Assembly (NCBI GenBank): GCA_003313425.1
Contig: NHZP01000068.1
Coordinates: 179,141 to 243,140 of the forward strand
DNA length: 64,000 nt
From: Pseudopyrenochaeta lycopersici
Taxonomy: Eukaryota > Ascomycota > Dothideomycetes > Pleosporales > Pseudopyrenochaetaceae
Direction: 5' to 3'
In this document: positions 1 through 11,989 of the stretch, one piece after another
Layout: every line of letters begins with the position of its first letter
Numbering within the stretch: the stretch's first letter is position 1
Notes under the pieces: generated by a model
What the model was told of the DNA's origin: nothing
Databases searched by the model: none
Seen by the model: only the letters and a program-made list of their open reading frames with translations
Translations under genes and position numbers: made by a program

Positions 1-82
1 TGTCTTGCTACACTGTATGTCTTGTTATATAGTAGGGGACGTTAGAAGGTTTAGGTAGGCGCTTAAAGATAGCATTCATGAA

Positions 83-355
83 TAGATTACGCTTATTGCC
101 TGCGTGGGAGCTTCTAGAGTTGCATTACCGCTATCCCTCATATACCTAGCAGACCCTAAGAAGGTCCAATTAAGCTGGGTGAGCGAAGTAGACGCCAGGG
201 AACACCACGTATATGTTGCAGTAACTCCCTCAGGCTGGAGTAACAACGAGGTAGGGCTTGCCTGGTTGCAACAGGTGTTCGATGTGGCCACAAAAGAGAG
301 CGCTCGGAGAAAGTATTAATTACTAGTAATCGACGGGCACGGCAGCTATATAACT
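83..355 (+). pseudogene. pogo/Fot-like DDE transposase fragment
   Basis: Remnant of the catalytic core of a fungal pogo-type transposase (cut-and-paste DNA transposition). One frame reads ITLIACVGAS early, then PSGWSNNEVGLAWLQQVFD, then LLVIDGHGSYIT. This matches the fungal arrangement in which a GW-N-E-GL-WL segment precedes the second catalytic Asp in DGHGSH. The His of that motif is now Tyr and a TAA sits just before it, both explained by C-to-T change. Similarity stops after position 355: the expected PPHSTHxLQPLDV segment is missing, so the element is broken or joined to other sequence here. The 5' part lies outside the window. The family is seen from motifs; the subfamily is not resolved. 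Confidence 0.65.
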
Positions 356-1080
356 AAGGTAGAAGGAGCATTAAACTAACTTTCTAGTCTTAGCATGTAT
401 AGCTTTCGATACCTTCTTAATACCAGCGATAAGTAGTAAGGTAGAGCAGGTTTTCTTAGTAGTCAAAAGCTTATTACAGATAAGCGAAATTTTTAGTCTC
501 CGCTAAGAAGCTTCTAACCCAGATTAGTAGGACTAAAACAACTACCTAATCCTAACATATTACTCTCTTATAGCTATATTAATGCGAACTGTATCGCAGT
601 AATATATATGCGACGTGAACTTACAACAATTAAAAGGATATTACTAACACGATGTCACGTTATTATTATATACGTTTAATTTTAGTTCTATTTCTATTTT
701 AATTCTAGCTATTAATAGCGTATTACTAAAGCTAGAACGGGTCCTATAATAACGTTAAAGGAACATTATCTAATAGAGTTACCTATCCTCCTTCTTCCCT
801 CCTCTATCCTCCTAAGAGCTATTACCTCTCCTTCTTAGGTAATAATACTATAGTAATAAATTTAATAATTATAAATACACTTAAGTTCTAGAAGCTTCTT
901 ATAGAATACTATAGTAGTAAAACAAATCTTATTAACTACATATTCCTTACAGGTACAACAAGAATATTTTCTAGGCTAGTTTACGTATTAGCTACCTGTT
1001 TATTATAAGCGTAAGGAACTAACTATTTAGTACTCTATCTTACTTATTACTTCCTAGTAAGTAAATAAAGTTACTATATA
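356..1080. other. RIP-degraded AT-rich stretch, no gene recognised
   Basis: Very rich in TAG, TAA and CTA and poor in CA/TG, so it is mutated repeat sequence. Reading the minus strand through stops continues the ligase-like frame downstream for some distance, but I could not place that protein's true C-terminus and see no other motif. Confidence 0.5.
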
Positions 1081-3480
1081 CCTTTGCTGTTAGTTATAAC
1101 TTCTTACAAACGCTTCTGCTGCGGGCTTAGTTACTAAAGAGTTAGTAGATAGTATAACTAATAAGTCTTTATAGAAAGAAGAAAGACTTATATATATTAA
1201 TGTAGCAGGGGACTACTATATACCCTTAGCGTCTGTTAAAGTAATAAGCGATACCTTAGCTTGTTTAACAGTTAGTTAATAATCCTCTAAGAGGAGCTTT
1301 CGCTTTAATAGCTAAAAGAAACTATTATCTAAAAGTAAATAATCTCCTTTTACCTTTCTACTTTCCTACTCTTTACTCTCCTATTTCTCTAGGCTGTTAC
1401 TAGAGCTAATTATATAATTTATAGAATTTATTAGGTAGTCTGGATTAGAGTATATTAGTTTAAGCTTCTTAAGCTAATTTCTATTTTTACTCTTAATCTC
1501 CTACAGTATTTCTATACTCTTCTTTACTAATTCTTACAGCTTACTAAAGCTAACTGTATCCTTAAATGTATAGTCTTAATAGATCTTCTGCACCTAAAGA
1601 AATTATAGAGTATAATACCTAGTATTAGCTAGTTTATTAAAGCTAGCACCTATTATATCTGCGATAAAAGGTTACTTAAATAAGTAGGTTAGCTACAGCA
1701 GCTTCTCTTATTCTAACCTAACGTTAAGCTTAGGAGTAGAGAGAAAAAAAGGTATTTCTTAGAAGTATCTAAGTTTGTTAAGAAAAAGAATATTCTCTTT
1801 AGCTATACTATGCTAGCCTACCTTATTAATAACGCGAAATATTAGCTTAATATTAAGATAGTATACCCAGTCCTTATTCTCTAGGCATCTAATATAGAAT
1901 AATATCTACCGCAACTTCTCTATCCTAAGTTCTTATTTATCTATTAGATTACGGCAGCTACTTATAATAGTAAAATTAGTAGTGTCTCTTAGCCCTTAGA
2001 TGTAGTCTTTCTTTAACTTAATAAATCTATTATTTCTAGAGAATAAGTAGTAAAGTTTATCTTATCCCTTTAGTACTAGGCTTTCCTATTACTATATAAT
2101 AGCTTAAGAGAATACCTTGTAAAGCTGTTTAGGGGCATAGTAAGAGGAGAAATTAATATTCTTACAGCTACTAATAGCTGCTTAGCTAGGAATACAGTAG
2201 ACTAGTAAGCAAAGCTACTGCTAGCGCGCATTATAAGTATATATTATATAGGAGGTATTATTGTATATAAGTAGATTATAAAATATAATTATAAGATGCT
2301 TATTAATATTAGTAAGTAAGTCTTCCTATATTCTAAGGAATTAGCTAGATTATAACACATGCTCACAGATCTTATAGAAGGGTTTAATCTGCTCGCTATA
2401 ATTATTCTAGACTAGTAGCTCTCCCTCTAGAATATATTACTCCTTAATCTTACACTCTACTAAGTTAAGCCTTAGGCACTCTTATAGTACGCTATACAGG
2501 CCTTTCTAATCTTCTATTAAGTCTCTTCTACTTTTAGAGAAGATTTTAATATAATTCCTTCTCTTATTTAGGTTAATATATACTTAACAGTACTTACTAT
2601 TATACTTTTACTTAATACTTATACGTCTACCCCTTACTAGTTAACAGTAATGCTTAATACTTCTAGCCTTATTATGCGCTGTTTATATAATTATAACTCT
2701 AATTTAAGGCTTTAACTAACGTGTAGCTTTATCTCTAAGCAAGAGTTTAACAGCTATTATTAGTAGGGCGGGTATCTACTGTATTAAGATTCTAGACAAC
2801 ATCCTTATAGCAGCTTTAAAAGAATTTTAGTAGCCTAGGATATTAGGTAAAAGGAAATAGAACTTTTATATTACTAGTGTTTCTAAAATCTACACTAGAC
2901 TATAGGATTTTAGGATTATACAGACTATCTACTTTACTTTAGAGCTGTATAATCTTTAAAATATTCTTACTAGCACGTTATAAGTCTAAATTAGCTCCTT
3001 ATATTTAGCTTCTACCCTCTGCCTTAGCTTAGTAGATAAGAAGGGTAATATAGCTGTAACCTAGTCTAGAGTTTTATTAAGCTCTTCTAGAGTTATACTT
3101 AAACTATGTCTGCCTTCTATATCTGTTACAGACATTAAGCGCTTAATATAAGACGTAAAGTTAGCACTATCTCTAGTCCTCTAACTTTATAATTACTTTA
3201 AATATATCTTACTAAGCCCTTAGGCTTGCTTAATAATTAATTTAAGGTAATTTTCCTGCAGATTAAAGACATAGTCTGCCCTCCGCTCTAGAAATAGACA
3301 TAATAAGAAGGTAATAGCTCCTTATCCTTCTCGCAGAATAATTTTATTATACTTATTAAACTAGGAAATAACTGTTTTAGTAATAGGACTTAGGGTATTA
3401 CGCATTCTTAATAATTTTCTAGCACGATTTTAGTCCAGTTTATTAAGGAGGTCGTATAAGATACTAAAGTTAAAGGGTAT
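1081..3480 (-). pseudogene. fungal ATP-dependent DNA ligase-like protein, RIP-inactivated
   Basis: Degraded gene for an ATP-dependent DNA ligase-like enzyme; the family seals nicks through a lysine-AMP intermediate. One minus-strand frame runs from an ATA (formerly ATG, read as MPFNFS) at 3480 for about 800 codons without frameshift, broken only by TAA/TAG. Motifs in order: an N-terminal helical region (ITFLLCLFLERRADYVF); motif I as KYNSKYC near 2600, where the expected core is KxDG, so Asp and Gly are now Asn and Ser; motif III ILEGELL near 2425; motif IV ESLVLKG near 2080 (usual EGLVLK); motif V FIKLKKDY near 2020. The D-to-N and G-to-S changes in the nucleotidyl-transfer site fit G-to-A mutation. 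It resembles a stand-alone fungal ligase family rather than replicative LIG1, but that is from memory of family motifs. Why it lies in a repeat block is unknown; RIP implies it was once duplicated. Confidence 0.72.
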
Positions 3481-5191
3481 ATTAATAGTAAGTAATATTA
3501 AATAAATTTAGTCTTTATAGGAGTTATAAATAGATAAGTAGAAGGTTTTATATAGGAAAGAAAGGCGCCTATTTAAGAGATGCTATGCCGCAGTAGATTT
3601 AGGTAAGCGCACATGTCTAGGTCTATTGCGAATATACAAAGTGCAGTATCTAGAGCAGGGTTAAGAATAATTAAAGATAATTATTCGTATTAGTAGGCTA
3701 TTTTCTCCTAGAACAGTCCATCTGCGTGATCTAGCATATAGTATTACTATTAGAGGCTATTACTTACTGCCCTCTTATTCTAAGACTATAGGATTATAAC
3801 GTCTTTAAAACGCAGAGTATGTAGTAGGAGTTATAGTCGCCGAACATAAGCGAGGGGCTCAGCCGCTTAGGCTGCATAACATATAGCCCGTAAGATACTT
3901 AGGAGTCTTTTAGGTAATAAGAAAAAGAGGTTAATCAGCCCCTACTAGTCCCATAACATAACCTATGCTCTTTATTATAATAACGAGACAGTCCGCTACA
4001 TAGACTTTGCCTTGTTACATAGCAGATTATTAATCCCTCCTCAGTTAGCAGTATCAATGCGCAGTATCCCTGTGTAGCTACAAGCAAGGATTCACGGCTA
4101 CTATCTACACGGGCTTATCGTAGGCTTACACACATAAGGAAACACCTTACCTCTCAGCACACAGGACAGCTCTCTTCAGCGCCTCCGAACAACGCAACCC
4201 TTAACCATGTCTTCCCTTAAAATACCTGTTATATAAAGACAAGGCTTACCCTGCCTATGTAACTATTATATAGCACAGTAATAAATCGCTGCACAAGGGC
4301 CTATTCGCTCACACTCTATAGACTAGGCGCAACAGCATCTAGAAGTAGTACAACAATCAACATTATTCATGCACCAAGGCCTTAATAAAGCTTATACATG
4401 CGGCACTCTTGCTAAGGTGTGACGCTAAACCCCTATACAAGCGCTCAGGCATGCGAAGCAGCAGCATCTTTGGGGGGGGGAGGGGGGGGGGTATATAACG
4501 GGGGTGCCTTTCCACGCTGGTGCAGCACCGCTGTCCCCTCTGTCCTTAAAATAGCTCTCATCTCTCTTATCTGCTTCCTTGTCTGCTTCTCTAGTTTAAT
4601 TATACTTAGCATCGTACTAATATACTTTAACGCCTAGCTGCGCGAAAGGACAAGGGCGAATAAAGTTTTAGTATACAGCTATGTCTAGGAAAGAAGAGTA
4701 GCGGCTGTATTCAGCTTTCTTTAAATAGGACTATTAGTATCTAATATTATTACAGCTGTACAGGCGCATTACTCTAAAAGCCAAATATACTAGCTAGATA
4801 TTATTGCGCTTTATAACCTACAACTTCTCGTTAGCACTAATATAAGACCTCCTAAATAAGATCCTTATTCTAGCTAACTAGTTTTATAATTAGCTTACTT
4901 AAGTATTACGTATTTTATAGTTTCCTCCCTAGGTAATCTAGGCTACGTACCTATTTACTACTGTTATAGTACTAGATATCGCTCCTTTAATACCGTACAA
5001 CATACAGCCTCTACGTTACTTTTATACTGTTAACAAAGAATAGAAATAAAAAGCTACATCTTTTTAACGAGTTAGTATTACTCTCTCGCCTTGTAATAGG
5101 GTTATTCCTAGCCTTAGCAGTATTATGCATACAGTTAGGAATTTATATAAGGTTAAGAGCGAGACAATCGAGGCTCTATAAGGACTTAGGA
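3481..5191. other. Intergenic, partly RIP-spared; interrupted poly-G tract
   Basis: No coding feature recognised. About 3481-3830 and 4640-5190 are RIP-like. About 3830-4600 keeps CA and TG and has higher GC, including a G-rich run at 4472-4491 (nine G, one A, ten G). A short frame at 4419-4637 starts at GTG and is formed largely by the poly-G tract, so I do not call it a gene. Confidence 0.45.
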
Positions 5192-6541
5192 CAGTGCCCT
5201 TCCAAAAGTTCTCGCCGCGCTAGTGCGACGCGCCCTATCACAACAACACCACCTCAACTTTGCAGTATTATAATTATGCCACCACAACGCTAAATTCTTT
5301 AAGAAATAGACTAAAATACGCGCAGACGTCCTAATTTAATAGTCTAGCAGCAGAATTAAATTGTTAGCATGCTGTATAGTAGTGCTACAGTTGCTGAAGT
5401 TGCTAACGCGTTTAGCTGCAGTAAACGCGGTATACGCGACATTAGGAAAAGATATTAATAAACTAGTAAAATAATAGATAAACCTCGCAGTAGTAGACTA
5501 CCTATACTATCGCTTTATTAGAAGAAGATTATCTATCGTAAAGCACGCGCACAGCTAAAAATTACGTATAAAGAGCTAGCTAAAGAGGCAGTAGTTATAA
5601 ATCTAGATAGTACTACTTTAAAGCTACCTAGCTATTCTATATTACAGCGGTATCTTAAAGGATAAGGCCTTACTAAATCTCCTTATAAAAAGCGTCTAAA
5701 GCTTAATAAATCGCGTGCGTTATAGTAGCTTAAGTTCTGTAGAGAGTACTCTTCTTTCCTGTAGTATTAACGCACTATACGCTTCTTAGATAAGTGCTCC
5801 TTTTAGAAGGGCTTAGGGTAAATATAAGAGTAGCTATTTTATAATTTATAAGAGAAATAGAAGATAATAATACTTTAAACCTATAGCTATAGTAAGAAGG
5901 TAGTATAGATAGTATAGGGTTTAATATAGCTAGATAAACGTAAGCGTACGCAGAAGAGCCCTCTAGTTATAATAGAGCGCGATCCTAATACTCTAAACTA
6001 TAGATATTCTGCTAAAAGTTATATTAAGGCTTTAAAGAAAGGCCTCTTATAATTATAGCGTTGTTTACAGCTTTTTATGTAGGATAACGCGCGCGTATAT
6101 ACAGCTACAGCTATAAGGAGATTTCTAGCTAAGCACTATATTAGTATAGTTAACTAGCTACCCTACTTACCTAATCTTAACCTAATTAAGCACCTCTAGT
6201 AGTATCTTAAAAAGCTTATATATAGATCTTATCCTTAGTATAATAATTATAGTTAAGCTATAGAGGAGTAGGATAGCTTTTACGCTGCATTAAAAAGTTA
6301 CTGGCGTTGTATACTAGCTAGCCTAATTCAGCGCCTTATTATAAGTATACTACAACGAATTAATATATATAAGAAAGCGCGAGGGTGGCAAACGAAATAT
6401 TAAACCCGTGCGCAACTACTGCTTCAAAAAAAATTATATTATATTATATATTAGCTAAGATTCATGGTGTTGAAGTTTTATGCCCATGTGCTGGTGAGGG
6501 TGGCTCGTGCGTGCGCGGCGAGAACTTTTGGAAGGGCACTG
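5192..6541 (+). mobile_element. Tc1/mariner-like DNA transposon A, copy 1
   Basis: A 1.35-kb element with perfect inverted terminal repeats of about 29 bp beginning CAGTGCCCTTCCAAAAG at the left and its complement at the right. The dinucleotide TA follows the right end (6542-6543 region), as expected for a Tc1/mariner target. On the left the flank is GA rather than TA, a mismatch I cannot explain. It holds one transposase frame. Both termini keep CA/TG while the interior is RIP-mutated. A truncated relative lies at 55824-56056. Confidence 0.88.
5276..6403 (+). pseudogene. Tc1/mariner transposase (element A), RIP-killed
   Basis: Encodes what was a DD-E transposase of about 375 residues. The ATG at 5276 is intact and the frame runs 376 codons to TAA at 6403 with no net frameshift, but carries dozens of TAA/TAG. 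Seen: an N-terminal helix-turn-helix region (LYSSATVAEVANAFSCSKRG) followed by a Pro/Arg hinge (DKPRSSRLP); the second catalytic Asp in MQDNARVYTA, written * for Gln; and the NLIKHL segment where the family has NPIEHLW, so the catalytic Glu is now Lys. All changes fit C:G to T:A transition. Non-functional. Confidence 0.85.
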
Positions 6542-7032
6542 TAGTAAGGTAAGAGAGCCTGCTATTAAAGCAGTTCCTGCTTTAGCTTATTATACTAAAT
6601 ACAGCTGCAACATTATATTAGCTAGTTAGGGCCATAGTCCTATATAGTATAGCGTACTCCAACTAGACTATAGATATCTAGCCTTACTAGTATATTTTCT
6701 TAGTAAGTCTCTACCTTTGTTTGTAGCGCAGTCTAACTATCGCCAGGCTTATACTATATTACAGCTACTATACTCCTTTAGTATCGCTTTACTAGTTATA
6801 AAGCGCCTAGGCAGCACCGCAATAGGCGTCCTAACGCGTGCATCCTAGCTAACTAAAGTACTAGGTAGCATCTTAGAGGGGGCGTTTAGTTTAGAAACTA
6901 TATTATCTTTAGCAATTTCTATAGGCAATAGGTAGGTAAGGTTACTTTGCCTAGATATTAGAAGCTTCTTTAGGCAGGGCTAAGGTTCTTTTTGTCTAGT
7001 TAATTTAACGCAAAACGACCTTAGTAGTTATG
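6542..7032. other. RIP-degraded spacer
   Basis: Between the right end of element A and the left 42-bp repeat. No terminal repeat, tRNA or protein motif was recognised. Composition is RIP-like. Confidence 0.4.
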
Positions 7033-7074
7033 CTAGTAATTAGACAGATTTTTAGATCCTGTTCTTAACAAGCT
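7033..7074 (+). repeat. 42-bp direct repeat, left copy
   Basis: Begins CTAGTAATTAGACAG and ends TTCTTAACAAGCT. It is identical, in the same orientation, to 21244-21285. Flanking bases differ on both sides, so the match is sharply bounded. The two copies bracket the gag/protease retroelement and all its nested insertions, which makes them candidate terminal direct repeats or a recombination scar. Confidence 0.85.
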
Positions 7075-7756
7075 CAGATCCAAACTTTTGTGAGGCTAGC
7101 CTTTCTGGTGTCAATCTTATGCCTCGTAGGAATGCTGCATGTCTGCACTTAAAAAGGTAATTAAAAGGTCTAATATTAGGAGGTCTCAGACTTTTTCTTA
7201 AGAGTTACAGTTTAACAGCATACCGCTTCTAATCCTTACACCTAAACTCCTTAATATCTAATACTGCAGGAATATTTATAGGTTGCACTTTATTAGCTAC
7301 CCTCTTATATAAGGTATTAACCTAACTATCTATATACTTTCTTCTCTTTTCCTATTACGCCTAATAGTTAAGTTTATATATAACTAAAAAAGACTCTAAT
7401 TCTTACACAGCTAAAAGATCTTTAGAGGCTCTAACTATATAGCTTATTACTTACTTTACCTATTCTTTAAATTACTGCTTATTATTAGTTATAAAAATAG
7501 GTAAAAATTTACTAAATTTAATAGAAGCTTTTATAAACTTAGCCTCCTAAATATACTTAACTTAAGTATAAAATAAATAAGATTCTAAACTAAAATATTA
7601 TCTTAAGTATCTTTTACTTAAATCTAGACACTCCTCCCTAGAAAGAGTGTCTACTACGTGTTTTCTTTATCTTTAAGAGTTAGTATATAGTCTCTTAGAT
7701 ATAGTAGAGCAGGATTAGAGGCTATAAAGACGGCGTTCCTATCTCTATTCTTAGAA
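7075..7756 (-). pseudogene. gag/protease retroelement, 3' portion (split by chromovirus)
   Basis: Continuation of the minus-strand frame at 17277-20300. Removing the chromovirus and one TSD joins the frames exactly: the protease tail before the insertion (YRRII) continues in frame into SKNRDRNAVFIASNPALLYL here. Beyond about 7600 two frames are readable through stops (for example KFIKASIKFSKFLPIF) and I cannot choose between them. No reverse transcriptase, RNase H or integrase motif was found before the 42-bp repeat. This portion is either truncated or belongs to a non-autonomous element. Confidence 0.6.
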
Positions 7757-7761
7757 ATAAT

Positions 7762-7966
7762 TGTCACGAACACACTAGACCTAGCGGGGGACGACCCAGC
7801 GGAGGGCCCTCGGACCCATACTGGATAGAGCCTAGAAAGGCTCGGGACTACACTAGAAACGGGCTAGTATATAAATAAGAGCTACCCCCTTAGAGCAGAG
7901 GTTAAGGATTAGTCTTAATACTATCCCTTATTACTTAACCTTAACCTCTACTAACAGTCCCTAATA
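7762..7966 (+). repeat. 5' LTR of chromovirus copy 1
   Basis: 205 bp. It begins TGTCACGAACACAC and ends CTAATA, where the 3' LTR has CTAACA. It keeps more CpG/CpA than its partner LTR. Confidence 0.93.
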
Positions 7967-10900
7967 ATTCTAATCCTTCTTACCCTAGGGGTAGTAGTTA
8001 AGAAACTCTCCTCTAAAGTACTGTCGAGACTCTAGGGACAGCACGCCTACATCCTAATAGTAAAAGAAGAAAAAAAAAAGAGGAAGTATTATAGCAGGCA
8101 CTCGCAGAAGACCTAGGAGCGACGCTAACCTAGAGCCTCCCTAAGGAAGTACTAAAGACGCCTAAAGAGACCTAGGGACATTAGAAGACCCCTAACAATT
8201 AAACACGTTAGACGCCCTAAACTAAAACCCCTAGGACTCTAACATAACAGGTACCCTGCGGTAAGGGTTAGGACTACCCCTAGACTAACGCACTTACAGC
8301 AGTAGACTTAACTAAGTTAGCGAAACCCTAACAGAGGTGTCTAGTGCCGCCAACGTCCTAGTAGAAACCTAACCCCTTTCCGCTAGGAAAAAGCTAATAA
8401 CAGGAATCTTAAATAAAACGTTTATCTAAGGTCTATTAGCTAACCTCTTTAAGGCAGAAGAGACTAGAGCCTTAGAGGAAGCGATTAAAAAGCTAAAGGA
8501 CTAAATTAATTACGCGTTATAAGCACTAGGGGTAGAACAGGCTAGGAAGCTACTAGAACCCCCTTAGCCTGCCTTTAATAAGGTAGGGAAGCTTATTAGG
8601 GCTCTAAATAGTGTATAACCTAAACTAAAAGTAGGATTAGAAACCCGAGCCTTATTAGTATAGCAGGTAGACTAATAGGTAAAGGACGTCGAAACTGCCT
8701 TCGCGTACGCCTAGGTGCTAGAAGACACAGTAACCCGCACCTATTAGGCTCTAGGGACGATCTAGTATTACGTCTACTAAAAACTCCTCTAATAACGCAT
8801 TAATAAAGGGAGTATTACCTTATAGGCTTACCTTAAACAGGAGGAACGTAAGCTAGTTTAAGATCCTATCTTTACCTACTATAATAACTACTTCTAGTTC
8901 TTTAACTTTAAGTAGCAGAGGGATAATAACGTTAATACCTTCCTCCTCTAGCTAGGGAAAAAGGAATCCCTTCTAACCTATAACTTCTTTAAGCTAGAAG
9001 ATAAGGAGAATAACTATAAGCTAAAGATCGCCTTTATATAGTTAAGACTTCTAGAAGAATACTGCAGGGAGATTATACGCACTAGGGTCCTTAAGACTAT
9101 TAACTCGTAGCCTAAGTTTAAAAGAGCCCTACGTAACGTAGAAACTGTAACTCGCGCTAATTACTTCCTAAGGGACACCTAAAAAGCTACTACTAAAGGC
9201 CCTTCTTAGGGTAAACGCCTAGCGTTAAACTCCTTCTCTAACCTGCAGAGGACTAGTAAGAAGTAAGATAACAGACTTTTAGAGATAAACTACTCCTAAA
9301 GATCGCCCCGTCTAAAGCCTATATAGAACCTGCCGTAGTACTAAGGGACGCTTAAAAACTCCTAGGACCTAGCTAAGCAGGGCACAACCTAACCCTACTA
9401 GAAGAATCGTAATCAGGGAAACACAAGAGGTAGAGCTAACAAACAAACTTAACCTAGGCCTTAATTAGGAAACGCAACACCCTAGTCGCTAATCTGTCCT
9501 AACTGCTACTAGGGCCCAACACCTAGAGGAAAGCACTCTAGATAGTAATTAAAGTCCAGCTATAGGTAGCTAATAGACTCCCGCTCTCCCTCTGAGCCCT
9601 ATATAACTTAGGCGCGGAGATTAACATTATATTAAGCAAGATTACCTAGCTTTACTTCCTGCCTAGAGTAAACTACTACTAGAAGCCTACGGTAAGCCTA
9701 GTTAATAATTAACTACTCCTACTAGGAGCTGTATATAATCTGTCTATCTAGTGCTAGGACTTAAAAGGCACAGTAAAATAGGTAGGCCTATAACTGTTTT
9801 AGTCTGCTAATATTAAAGGCTATAACCTTATCCTAGGATACCTATAGCTAAGGGAAGCTAATCCTAAGATTTAATTCTTTATAGGAGAATTTAAATAGTA
9901 GGCCGCGCGAGATACTAACTAGGTCTAAGTTGTTACTACTGTAGACCTGTTAGGCGATGTCGGCCCTAGAGAGACAGCCTACATCCTCTACCTAGGAGCC
10001 CTAACTTGCAACACCCTAACCAGCGAGGCCGAAAGAGTGGTCTGAGAGGAGATGCGTTAGGTAACCGCTGCGAATCTATTAGAACCTGCTAAGCCTAGTA
10101 GAGATATAGAATATAACGCAGAATAGTTCTATTGCTAGGGCTTACTCTAGCTGCGAAACCTAGTCCTTAGTATCATAGACTACCTAAAGGAGTGTGTCTG
10201 AAGGGAACTCTAGCTAGCCTAGCTACCTGCAGAGACAGTACGGCGCGTAGTATCCAGTATACGCAACAGGAACTCTAATCAGCGCGCTACCCTCCTAGTA
10301 GTACCCTGTATCCTCCCCAGCCTAGCTAAGGAGGATGCCCCGCAGGTTAACTCTGCTAAGGACTGCCTAGATAAAGAGGAATTAAGGCACGTCCCCTAGA
10401 AGCTGCACTATAAGTAGCTCGCCTTTAGTAAGTATTAGACAGAGGTACTGCGCCCCTATAAAGAGTATAACTACGCGATTACGTTAGAGGAGGGATAAAA
10501 AGTCTTAAACCTCTCTATTTATAACCTCTTGCGCTAAGAGCTAGATATCCTCTAAGAATACCTTAACACGGCGCAGGAGAAGGGATAGATCTAGCCCAGC
10601 ACGTCGCCAGCAGGAGCCCTAATCCTTTTTATACTAAAATTAGACAGAACGCTCTAGCTATGCGTAGACTACTAAGGCCTAAATAAAGTAACTATAAAGA
10701 ACTAGTACCTAATCCCCCTTGTAAGCAAGATGCTAGACTACCTCTTAAAGGCGTAAATCTTTACAAAGTTAGATATCTAAGACACCTATTACAGACTTCA
10801 GATTAAGGAGGGTAATGAGTAGAAAATAGTGTTTAAGACGTAGTACAGCCACTTTAAGTACCTTATTCTACTCTTTAGATTGTCTAACGCGCTAGTAACC

Positions 10901-11989
10901 TTCTAGTCCTATATCTACAGAGCCCTTAGGGGGCTTATAGACTGCACTTGCGTAGTATATCTAGATAATATACTAATCTACTTAGAGAATAAGAAAGATT
11001 ACGACGGCTACGTAGAGGAGGTCTTAGACTAACTTATAGAATAAGGCCTGTACTATAAAGTAAGTAAGTATACCTTCTCTACTAGATCTATAGAATTCCT
11101 AGGGTTTATAGTAACCCTAGGAGGCGTAGTAATAGACCCTGTAAGGGTACAGACTATTAGAGAGTAGCTAGAACCCTAGGGCTACAAGGACATCTAAGTG
11201 TTCCTTAGGTTCGCTAACTTCTATTAAAGATTTATCTTTAACTACTCTGCTATAGTACGTCTGTTAGTAGACTATATAATAACCGCCTAGAACCTAGTAA
11301 TAAACCTAAGTACGCCCCTTGTAGGCAAGGCTATAAATAAGGCTGTAAAGAGTCGCAAGGGACCTATAAGATAGTACTAGCCGTAGGCGTGGCCTGACCA
11401 CGTAAGGAACGCGTTCCTTACGCTGCGTTAGAAGTTCTTAGAAGCCCCTGTGCTTTAGCACTTTAACCTAGTAGAACTAGCAATAGTTCTTACTAACGCT
11501 TTAGACTTTATAATAGCTGCTATCCTCTTATAACTAGCCTTAACTAGGCAGGTAACAGAGCGTTACTAGAAGCCTGTCGCGTTCTAGAGTAAGAAGTTCT
11601 CTAGACTATTCTTAAATTAGCACACCTATAATAAGGAGCTCTGCGCTATTATAGAAGTATTTAGGACGTAGAGGCACTACCTTTAATATACCCTAATAAT
11701 AATCTAGGTACTCTCTAACTATAATAACCTCTAATACTTTATATTAATAAAGGAGCTCTCTCCTAAGCAGGCCTAATAAGCTAAGGAGCTAGCGGAATTT
11801 AACTTTAAAGTAGAGTATAAACTAGGACCTGAGAACCCTGCTGACGGGCCCTCTTAAAGGCCTAACTTTGCGTAAGGACTCTTAGCGAGAGAACCTTAAG
11901 CGTTAAAGAGTATAATACTTCCTACGCTCTAATAAAAGCTTTAATAGTAGACACCTTAAGAGTCTATAGCTCTAACCGCCCTATAGGTA

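Noticed and set aside
1081..3480. DUF3723 or transposase identity for the minus-strand frame
   Set aside because: The LEGELL, ESLVLKG and FIKLKKDY order matches ATP-dependent ligases much better.
4419..4637. 72-codon frame with a hydrophobic end
   Set aside because: GTG start and a Gly run produced by the poly-G tract; no homology recognised.
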